From JAICKN01 sp036491415 (lineage in GTDB: Bacteria > Acidobacteriota > Terriglobia > Terriglobales > Acidobacteriaceae): a stretch of DNA of 8,072 nt. The translations under genes were made by a program, and so were the position numbers. The first letter of the stretch is position 1. Each line of letters opens with the position of its first letter. This document shows positions 1 to 5,388 of this stretch, one piece after another. The notes below the pieces were generated by a model. It worked only from the letters and a program-made list of their open reading frames with translations. It was not told the origin of the DNA and made no database searches. Location of the stretch: positions 1 through 8,072 of the forward strand of contig DASXCC010000031.1 in assembly GCA_036491415.1 (NCBI GenBank). Reading direction: 5' to 3'.

Positions 1-622
1 CGGCGATTCGTGCCGTTAAGTCTCCAGCCGCAATCTTCTCTGCGAACTGCACAATGCGTCGTAAACGCCGCGCGGCAAATTGGGCGGCGACCGCGGCGAG
101 AATCAGGGCCAGTCCAAAAACTACGGCCGAACTCAAGAACAGTGTGTGCCGTATGCGTGCCAAAGAAGCCTGAACCTCAGAAAGCGGATACGCCAGCCGC
201 ACCGCTCCATGCGGGATCGGCACCGCAACATACAAAAAAGGAATCCCAAGCGTGTGGCTCGTGCGCGTATCCTCACCCAGCTTTCCCTGCAGGGCTTGAA
301 TGAATTCTGGGCGCTGCGCGTGATTCTCCATCTCCGAAGCCTGTGCCTCGGAATCCGCAAGCACTTTCCCGTGATCATCAATCACCGTGGCGCGAGCGTT
401 CGCAGCATGGCCTTCGTCTGTGACGGTTTGTTGTATGGAGTGCTGATGGTCCGCGAGCACATTGGCCGCAAACATCTGTGTCTTTTCCCGCAGGTTGCGT
501 TCAATCTCGGCGCGAATGGAATCTTCCCAGGGACGCCGGATGGAAACATCAAGCGTGATCGTGGCGACCGCAATCACAATCGCAAACGCCAGCATCAGCT
601 TGAAGAAAATCCGGTTTCTCAC
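1..622 (-). CDS. Sensor histidine kinase, N-terminal part (cut by window edge)
   Basis: Membrane sensor kinase of a two-component system, expected to phosphorylate the response regulator encoded just upstream. I translated it by hand from a GTG at 622-620; 207 codons are visible. Residues about 9-24 form a first transmembrane helix after a basic start (RNR, K8). Residues about 25-160 form an extracytoplasmic domain with a PhoR/Cache-like stretch (ATVIDDHGKVLADSEA, about 78-93). Residues about 161-182 form a second transmembrane helix. From about 184 a HAMP linker begins (FAARRLRRIVQFAEKIAAGDLTARIA). The HisKA and ATPase domains lie outside the window, so no catalytic residue can be checked. 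The GTG overlaps the regulator's TGA stop (GTGA), so translation is probably coupled. The layout resembles PhoR, but that assignment is not proven; phosphate-transport genes next door would support it. Confidence 0.88.
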   Translation of the reverse strand, partial: MRNRIFFKLMLAFAIVIAVATITLDVSIRRPWEDSIRAEIERNLREKTQMFAANVLADHQHSIQQTVTDEGHAANARATVIDDHGKVLADSEAQASEMENHAQRPEFIQALQGKLGEDTRTSHTLGIPFLYVAVPIPHGAVRLAYPLSEVQASLARIRHTLFLSSAVVFGLALILAAVAAQFAARRLRRIVQFAEKIAAGDLTARIA

Positions 623-1311
623 TTTGGGGCCTCAAAGCGATAGCCCGCGCCACGCACGGTTTTCAAATACCGCGGGGTTTCAGGGTCAACCTCAATCTTT
701 TCCCGGATGCGGCGAACGTACACATCCACGGAGCGTGGAGTCACGAAAGCAGTATCGCGCCAAACAGAATCCAGCAGATGATCCCGCGTGAAAACACGCC
801 CTACATGGCGCGCGAAATAATCGAGCAGCCGAAATTCAGTGGCAGTCGTTGTAATCATCTGCCCGCGCACGCTCAAAGTCATTGCACCGGGATCGATTTC
901 AATTTCTCCCACGTGCACCGGAGTGTTGGGAAGTGGGCGCTCAAAACGGCGCATGACCGCTTTTACGCGCGCGACGAATTCGCGGGGACTGAATGGCTTG
1001 GAAATGTAATCATCGGCGCCAAGTTCCAGGCCCAAAACCTTGTCGGCTTCACTGCTTTTTGCCGTGAGAAAAATTACCGGAATTGGAGCCAGGGTTGCGG
1101 TCTGGCGGATTTGACGGCACAATTCCAGCCCGTCTTTTCCCGGCACCATGATGTCGAGAACAAAAAGAGAGGGCTTTTGGCGTTCGGATTCGCCAATCAC
1201 CGTGCTGCCTGTCGGAAACAGGCGCACAGCGTATCCCGCGGCTTCCAGATGATGGCGCACAAGACGGGAAATATCGGGATCGTCTTCAACGACGTAAATG
1301 CTCGGCTTCAC
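619..1311 (-). CDS. OmpR/PhoB-family response regulator
   Basis: Cytoplasmic DNA-binding response regulator, 230 aa with the start chosen here. The receiver domain (about 4-120) has the acidic pocket E9-D10-D11, phospho-acceptor D53 (VLDIMVPG), T83 (VIFLTAK), Y102 and K105 (DDYISKPF), so all canonical switch residues are present. The C-terminal winged helix (about 130-230) carries TATEFRLLDYFARH, the recognition-helix region SVDVYVRRIREKIE and the wing TVRGAGYRF. It should be phosphorylated by the kinase that overlaps its 3' end. The frame stays open to a GTG at 1344, giving 241 aa. I prefer GTG at 1311 because it gives the usual short N-terminus (MKPSIYVVEDD) and lies 7 nt after a TACAAT box, whereas the 1344 start would place that box inside the gene. 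Subfamily is PhoB-like by eye; the target regulon is unknown. Confidence 0.93.
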   Translation of the reverse strand: MKPSIYVVEDDPDISRLVRHHLEAAGYAVRLFPTGSTVIGESERQKPSLFVLDIMVPGKDGLELCRQIRQTATLAPIPVIFLTAKSSEADKVLGLELGADDYISKPFSPREFVARVKAVMRRFERPLPNTPVHVGEIEIDPGAMTLSVRGQMITTTATEFRLLDYFARHVGRVFTRDHLLDSVWRDTAFVTPRSVDVYVRRIREKIEVDPETPRYLKTVRGAGYRFEAPK

Positions 1312-1318
1312 GGGCAGT

Positions 1319-1324
1319 ATTGTA
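1319..1324 (-). promoter_or_regulatory. -10-like box TACAAT for the response regulator
   Basis: On the minus strand TACAAT is followed by 7 nt (ACTGCCC) and then the preferred GTG start at 1311. A transcript starting about 7 nt after the box would begin at or next to the start codon, so the message would be leaderless. No Shine-Dalgarno is seen before GTG 1311 and no good -35 hexamer at 16-18 bp. The box lies in the 68-bp gap after the sucA stop and would let the regulator-kinase pair be transcribed separately from sucA. Confidence 0.5.
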
Positions 1325-1379
1325 GCGGGGATTGCGCGCGGCACCTAGCGTTGAAATCCAGATATCGGCGAATGCTGTC

Positions 1380-3881
1380 TTATTTGCCGTTTTGGTTGAA
1401 AGCTAGTGCCAGTAACGTCTTCTGTTCCACTTCGTGCGCTTTGCCTGATCCCGTTGCCGGGCTGGGGCTGGCAGAACGTTTGATCGCCAGTACCGGACGA
1501 TTTCCCGCAATCTGCCGCAAACGCGGAAGGATGTAGGACATCGCTCCCATGTTCGAAGGCTCTTCCTGCACCCAAACAATGTCACCGGCGGAAGGATGTT
1601 GCTGCAAGGCAGCACTGAGTTCGGCTTCCGGAAAAGGATAGAACTGTTCCATGAAAATAATAGCGGTGGAAGTGTCCTGCCGCTTCTTGCGCTCCACTCG
1701 AAGTTCATGACCGAACTTGCCGCTGCACACAAGAATCTTTTCCGCATTCGTAATTTCGTTATCAGGAATCACGTTCAGGAAATGTTCCCGCGTGAAGTCT
1801 TCGATCGGCGAAGAAGCATCCGGATGCCGCAACATGCTCTTCGGAGTGAACACCACCAGCGGCTTACGCCACTTCCGGATCGCTTGCCGCCGTAATAAAT
1901 GGAAATATTGCGCCGCCGTCGAAGGCTGGCAGATTTGCACGTTGTCAAAAGCCGCCGACTGTAAATATCGCTCAATGCGTGCGCTGGAATGTTCCGGTCC
2001 CTGCCCTTCGTAGCCGTGAGGCAACAACATGGTTACGCCGGAAAGCAGCGCCCACTTGGCTTCGCCCGAGCTTATGAACTGGTCTACGATGGCCTGCGCC
2101 ACATTGGCAAAGTCGCCGAACTGCGCTTCCCAAAGAACCAGCGTCTCGGGATAGTCGCGGCTGTAACCGTATTCGAAGCCCAGCACTCCGGCTTCCGACA
2201 AAGTCGAATTGTAAATATCGCACCGCGCCTGATCGTCGGAAACATGTTGGAGCGGCACATGCTCTTGTTCGTTTTCGATATCGATCAGCACAGAATGCCG
2301 CTGGTTAAAAGTTCCGCGGCGGGAATCCTGCCCGCTCATGCGCACCGGCGTGCCCGATTTAACCAAGCTGGCAAATGCCAGAGCTTCCGCCATGCCGTAA
2401 TCGACAGCACGCTTTCCAGCGGCCATTTCCGCGCGCTGTTCCAGCAGTTTTTTGATTTTAGGATGGATGTGAAAATCAGACGGATAGCTGCTGAGCTTTT
2501 CTCCCAGTTCCGACAATTCCGGCAGCGACAAACCGGTGTTGACGTCGTATTCCTGTTTGTAACGCCCGCCGATATAGTGGCTCCAATAGTTCGGTAGGTC
2601 GCGCATCAGCGGTTTTTGTTTAATCGTCTTTCCTGCTTTTTGCGCTTCTTCCAACTCCCCACGCACAGCTTCTACTTTCGCCTGGGCATCGGATGCGCTA
2701 GTGCGTTCCGCATAGATTTCCCAGAGCGGAGGATGATCTTTGATGGCCTTGTACAAAAGCGGCTGCGTGATGGTGGGATCGTCCACTTCGCTGTGTCCGT
2801 GGCGGCGATAGCCGATCAAGTCGATGACCACGTCGCTGCAGAATTTGTAGCGATACTCCAGCGCAATCTGTCCGACACGCACCACGGCATCCACGTCTTC
2901 TGCATTCACATGGAATATCGGGATGTCCTGCCTGCGCGCCAACTGCGCGGCAAACCGCGAAGAGTGCAATTCCCGGTAAAGCGTGGTGAACCCAAGAAGA
3001 TTATTCACGATGATGTGAACCGTGCCACCGACGCTATAGCTGGGCAGCTCTGCATAATTCATGGTTTCCGCAAAAACGCCCTGTCCGGCAAAAGCGCCAT
3101 CGCCGTGAACAAGCACCGGCAGATATTTTTTCGTTCCGTCCTGGCCGGCACGGTCCTGCTTGGCGCGTGTGCGCCCAATGGTGACGGGATCCACGGCCTC
3201 GAGATGGCTGGGATTCGAAACCAGGTGAATATGAACTTTCTTTCCAGCCCGCGTCGTATATTCGCCGGTCGCTCCCATGTGATACTTCACATCGCCGCCG
3301 CCGAGAACGCTGCGTGGATCGACATCTTCAAAGCCGGCAAACACTTCTGCCTGAGGGCGCTTGGCAATCTGCACAATCACGTTTAAACGTCCGCGATGGC
3401 TTAATCCCAGGACCATCTCATTGGCGCCATTTTCACCGCCGGTCTCAATAATCTGGTCGAGTAAAGGAATAAGCGCGGTTACACCTTCCAAAGAAAAACG
3501 CTTGGTACCTAAATATCGCTGTTGCAGGACTTGCTCAAAAAAATCGGCGCGGATCAGCAGATCAAGCACGTGACCTTGCTCCACTTTCGCCGGCGATCCT
3601 TCAATCCGCTGCTGAATCCAGCGACGCTTTTCCGGATCGGAAATGTGCATGAACTCCAGGCCCACGCTTGCGCAATAAACCCGCCGCGCCTCTTGCGCGA
3701 GGTCGGTGTCGATATGCAACTCGGGATGCAGTACGGGCTGGAAAAAACTGAGTGGGTCGAGGTCGGCTTCCAAATATCCCCAATGACGGAACAGATCAAA
3801 AACTCGTTCCCGTTCAATGTGGTTGGAATTGTTTTTTGCTTTACCGGCCGAAGTTCTTGGAGCGTTGGTTACAATCGCCAT
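1380..3881 (-). CDS. sucA: 2-oxoglutarate dehydrogenase E1 component
   Basis: Thiamine-diphosphate-dependent E1 subunit of the 2-oxoglutarate dehydrogenase complex (TCA cycle): it decarboxylates 2-oxoglutarate and passes the succinyl group to lipoyl-E2. The protein has 833 aa. In order: HISDPEKRRWIQQRIEG (about 79-95), LGLSHRGRLNVI (158-169), GDVKYHMGATGEYTT (196-210), SNPSHLEAVDPV (222-233), the diphosphate/Mg motif GDGAFAGQG (260-268) to NN (293-294), YRRHGHSEVDDP (358-369), transketolase-type domain with RGTFNQRHS (522-530), LSEAGVLGFEYGYS (561-574), EAQFGDFAN (585-593), PHGYEGQGPEHSSAR (621-635) and the C-terminal VWVQEEPSNMGA (769-780). Compared with the 933-aa E. coli enzyme it lacks roughly the first 85 residues and part of the following linker. 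The start is secure: an in-frame TGA lies at 3927-3929 with no usable start between. No sucB or lpd gene is adjacent. Confidence 0.97.
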   Translation of the reverse strand: MAIVTNAPRTSAGKAKNNSNHIERERVFDLFRHWGYLEADLDPLSFFQPVLHPELHIDTDLAQEARRVYCASVGLEFMHISDPEKRRWIQQRIEGSPAKVEQGHVLDLLIRADFFEQVLQQRYLGTKRFSLEGVTALIPLLDQIIETGGENGANEMVLGLSHRGRLNVIVQIAKRPQAEVFAGFEDVDPRSVLGGGDVKYHMGATGEYTTRAGKKVHIHLVSNPSHLEAVDPVTIGRTRAKQDRAGQDGTKKYLPVLVHGDGAFAGQGVFAETMNYAELPSYSVGGTVHIIVNNLLGFTTLYRELHSSRFAAQLARRQDIPIFHVNAEDVDAVVRVGQIALEYRYKFCSDVVIDLIGYRRHGHSEVDDPTITQPLLYKAIKDHPPLWEIYAERTSASDAQAKVEAVRGELEEAQKAGKTIKQKPLMRDLPNYWSHYIGGRYKQEYDVNTGLSLPELSELGEKLSSYPSDFHIHPKIKKLLEQRAEMAAGKRAVDYGMAEALAFASLVKSGTPVRMSGQDSRRGTFNQRHSVLIDIENEQEHVPLQHVSDDQARCDIYNSTLSEAGVLGFEYGYSRDYPETLVLWEAQFGDFANVAQAIVDQFISSGEAKWALLSGVTMLLPHGYEGQGPEHSSARIERYLQSAAFDNVQICQPSTAAQYFHLLRRQAIRKWRKPLVVFTPKSMLRHPDASSPIEDFTREHFLNVIPDNEITNAEKILVCSGKFGHELRVERKKRQDTSTAIIFMEQFYPFPEAELSAALQQHPSAGDIVWVQEEPSNMGAMSYILPRLRQIAGNRPVLAIKRSASPSPATGSGKAHEVEQKTLLALAFNQNGK

Positions 3882-3884
3882 AAT

Positions 3885-3899
3885 TCCTTTACTAGAATA
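3885..3899 (-). promoter_or_regulatory. Possible -10 box and weak ribosome-binding site of sucA
   Basis: Minus strand reads TATTCT (3899-3894), AGT, then AAAGGA (3890-3885), ATT and the sucA ATG. The AAAGGA resembles a Shine-Dalgarno, but its 3-4 nt spacing to ATG is short. TATTCT lies 12 nt before ATG, the same distance as the TAGAAT box of rpiA. If it is the true -10, transcription would start inside the purine run and remove part of the Shine-Dalgarno; the promoter may therefore lie further upstream. No convincing -35 is seen. Confidence 0.3.
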
Positions 3900-4040
3900 A
3901 CGGATGATCGCTTTGCGTGCATGGATTCAACCCGCACAAAAGCAGTATGACCTTCGGAAACTGTTGCCTATCAAGAGTCTGCGGGTGGCAAAAACCTCAA
4001 GAAACTTTTGGGCTGCCGAGTTGCGCACTCCGCCATCTTG

Positions 4041-4046
4041 TAGAAT
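4041..4046 (+). promoter_or_regulatory. -10-like box TAGAAT for rpiA
   Basis: TAGAAT is followed by 12 nt (CAGAAATCCGCT) and the rpiA ATG. Initiation about 7 nt after the box would leave a leader of about 5 nt, too short for a Shine-Dalgarno, and none is seen. The hexamer's TAG is also an in-frame stop for rpiA, so the gene cannot start further upstream. No good -35 at 17 bp. Confidence 0.5.
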
Positions 4047-4058
4047 CAGAAATCCGCT

Positions 4059-4778
4059 ATGAGCCAGAGTCAACCAACACAGGGTCAACAAACACAAGAC
4101 CAGCAGAAAGAAGCAGCAGCGCGGGAGTCTTTGCGTTTCGTTCGCGACGGCCAAATCGTAGGCCTTGGCACCGGCTCTACAGCCACGATTGCCGTCAAAA
4201 TGATTGGGGAGCGAGTGAAAGCCGGACTGAAGATTAAGGGAATCCCGACATCGGCCCGTACCGAAGAACTGGCGAAACAACTCGGCATTCCTCTGGTCAC
4301 GCTGGATGAATATCAGCAGATCGACGTAACGATTGATGGCGCAGACGAGATCGACGCGCAGTTGCAATTGATCAAAGGCGGAGGCGGAGCCATGCTCCGG
4401 GAAAAGATCATCGCGTCCGCTACAAAACAAATGGTGGTGGTCGGAGACGCGACGAAACAGGTTCCAATCCTTGGCAAATTCCCTTTACCGGTGGAAGTAG
4501 TCTCTTTCGCACAGGCCCTGATTTCTAAAAAGATTTCCGATTTAGGCGCAAAGGTAAAACTGCGCAGAAACGCCGACGGTTCTCCTTATAAAACCGACGA
4601 GGGCCATCACATTCTGGATTGCATCTTCGGGCAGATCCCGCACCCCGCCGCGCTCGCTAATGTTTTGGACGGAATGCCCGGAATCATGGGGCACGGCTTG
4701 TTCATTAATCTCGCCAGCATCGCGCTGATCGCCACTGATTCCGGGGTAAAAGAATTACGGCGAACCGGGAATTATTAG
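4059..4778 (+). CDS. rpiA: Ribose-5-phosphate isomerase A
   Basis: Interconverts ribose 5-phosphate and ribulose 5-phosphate in the non-oxidative pentose phosphate pathway; cytosolic. 239 aa, slightly longer than the 219-aa E. coli protein. The phosphate-binding loop is VGLGTGSTA (about 34-42), then TSARTEELAKQLGIPL, DVTIDGADEID (89-99) and KGGGGAMLREKII (106-118). The active-site residues D93, D96, K106 and E115 match E. coli D81, D84, K94 and E103 with a constant offset of 12, so the enzyme should be active. That offset is a Gln-rich N-terminal extension (about residues 1-16) containing a duplicated 15-bp unit. The ATG is the first start after an in-frame TAG at 4041, and no other start codon lies between it and the conserved domain. 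The gene is divergent from sucA (177 bp apart) and converges on the PPOX gene. Confidence 0.97.
   Translation: MSQSQPTQGQQTQDQQKEAAARESLRFVRDGQIVGLGTGSTATIAVKMIGERVKAGLKIKGIPTSARTEELAKQLGIPLVTLDEYQQIDVTIDGADEIDAQLQLIKGGGGAMLREKIIASATKQMVVVGDATKQVPILGKFPLPVEVVSFAQALISKKISDLGAKVKLRRNADGSPYKTDEGHHILDCIFGQIPHPAALANVLDGMPGIMGHGLFINLASIALIATDSGVKELRRTGNY
4069..4098 (+). repeat. 15-bp tandem duplication inside the rpiA N-terminus
   Basis: GTCAACCAACACAGG (4069-4083) is followed directly by GTCAACAAACACAAG (4084-4098), differing at 2 of 15 positions. Being a multiple of three it stays in frame and encodes SQPTQ-GQQTQ. It accounts for most of the extra N-terminal residues of this RpiA. Confidence 0.85.
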
Positions 4779-4786
4779 TTCGCCGT
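4757..4786 (-). terminator. Inverted repeat between convergent rpiA and PPOX gene
   Basis: ACGGCGAAC (4757-4765) and GTTCGCCGT (4778-4786) form a perfect 9-bp stem with a 12-nt loop, spanning the rpiA stop codon. Read on the minus strand, after the PPOX gene's stop at 4803, the stem is followed by AATTCTTTTA, a moderately U-rich tail. This suits an intrinsic terminator for the PPOX gene. On the plus strand it is followed by CAGGTTCCC, so it is not an obvious terminator for rpiA. Confidence 0.42.
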
Positions 4787-4802
4787 CAGGTTCCCAGAAA
4801 AA

Positions 4803-5201
4803 CTATCCCATCACCGTTGTGTGTTCTGGCTGGATCTTATAGATCACGCGCGTTTCACTCGGCTGGCGATAGGGATATTTATCCACGCCAAGATACTTCT
4901 TCGCCAGCTTATCGATATGTGCATCCGCGTCCTGTTCGGTGATTTCCACCACCCGCCCGCGAACTTCTAAATAACGGTAGGGATTTTCCGGATCGATAAT
5001 GGCCAGCGACACTCGCGGATCGCGGCGGACATTGCGGTCTTTTTGCCGGCCCTTTGCCGAATTGAAAACAACCATATCGCCTTCAAGGTCACACCACACA
5101 GGCGTCACCTGCGGACGGCCATCCGGCATAAGGGTCGCAAGGCTGGCAAAAGCCCTCTTGTTAAAAAGATCACGATATTTTTCGGGAATCGCCTGGGACA
5201 T
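4803..5201 (-). CDS. PPOX-class (pyridoxamine oxidase-like split beta-barrel) protein
   Basis: Small cytosolic flavin/deazaflavin-type protein of 132 aa, of the pyridoxamine 5'-phosphate oxidase-like fold. Recognisable parts are AFASLATLMPDGRPQVTPVW (about 18-37), where the N-terminal strand pair GRPQVTPVW is typical, then GRQKDRNVRRDPRVSLAI (about 51-68), the cofactor-phosphate-facing stretch resembling TRNLRRDPR of the actinobacterial F420-binding group, and RYLEVRGRVVEI (about 76-87). The family includes F420-, FMN- and heme-binding members. The sequence resembles the 'PPOX class probable F420-dependent' group, but cofactor and substrate cannot be read from it. The frame extends to a TTG at 5216. 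I chose ATG 5201 because GGAGGAG lies exactly 6 nt before it. It has its own promoter and a candidate terminator, so it is probably monocistronic. Confidence 0.9.
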   Translation of the reverse strand: MSQAIPEKYRDLFNKRAFASLATLMPDGRPQVTPVWCDLEGDMVVFNSAKGRQKDRNVRRDPRVSLAIIDPENPYRYLEVRGRVVEITEQDADAHIDKLAKKYLGVDKYPYRQPSETRVIYKIQPEHTTVMG

Positions 5202-5207
5202 AACTAT

Positions 5208-5246
5208 CTCCTCCAAAAAGGCGGGAATGATTTTGAGGAAATTATA
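5208..5246 (-). promoter_or_regulatory. Consensus -10 (TATAAT) and strong Shine-Dalgarno of the PPOX gene
   Basis: On the minus strand a perfect TATAAT lies at 5246-5241. GGAGGAG lies at 5214-5208, 6 nt before the ATG at 5201. Initiation near 5234 would give a leader of about 33 nt. The -35 is poor: the best candidate is TTCCCG at an 18-bp spacer. This is the only gene in the window with a textbook leadered start. Confidence 0.65.
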
Positions 5247-5274
5247 AGGGAACAGCTTGCAATACGGGAAAATG

Positions 5275-5376
5275 AAGTACGAGGGTTGGGAGGATCAGTT
5301 AAAAGTACGAGGTTCGGAAGTACGAAGTTCTGGGCTATGGGATTCGGATGAGAGATGAGAAATGAGAGATGGGAGA
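5275..5376. repeat. Two adjacent degenerate 7-bp tandem repeat tracts
   Basis: The right tract, 5348-5376, is four heptamers: ATGAGAG, ATGAGAA, ATGAGAG, ATGGGAG, plus a partial AT. The left tract, 5275-5334, is more decayed. AAGTACGAGG recurs exactly at 5275 and 5303 (28 bp apart, four heptads), and AAGTACGAAG follows at 5318, with AGGTTCG and AAGTTCT variants between. Both tracts lie in the non-coding spacer between the diguanylate cyclase stop and the PPOX promoter. Confidence 0.8.
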
Positions 5377-5388
5377 TTAAACGACCCG

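Noticed and set aside
80..643. 187-codon plus-strand frame opposite the histidine kinase
   Set aside because: The minus strand reads as a proper kinase N-terminus with two transmembrane helices and HAMP. The plus frame is basic and featureless.
778..1536. 252-codon open frame on the plus strand opposite the response regulator and the sucA 3' end
   Set aside because: It overlaps two genes with clear family motifs, has no recognisable domain and crosses their boundary. It is a shadow of minus-strand codon bias.
1989..3386. Long plus-strand frames (1989-2597 and 2616-3386) antisense to sucA
   Set aside because: They lie wholly within sucA, show no family resemblance and are composed of antisense codons of conserved E1 motifs.
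3930..3986. Inverted repeat ACCCGCA / TGCGGGT between sucA and rpiA
   Set aside because: Only 7 bp with a 43-nt spacer; expected by chance at this length and not linked to a promoter element.
5241..5262. TTGCAA as a possible -35 for the PPOX promoter
   Set aside because: The spacer to TATAAT is only 10 bp, too short for a sigma-70-type promoter.
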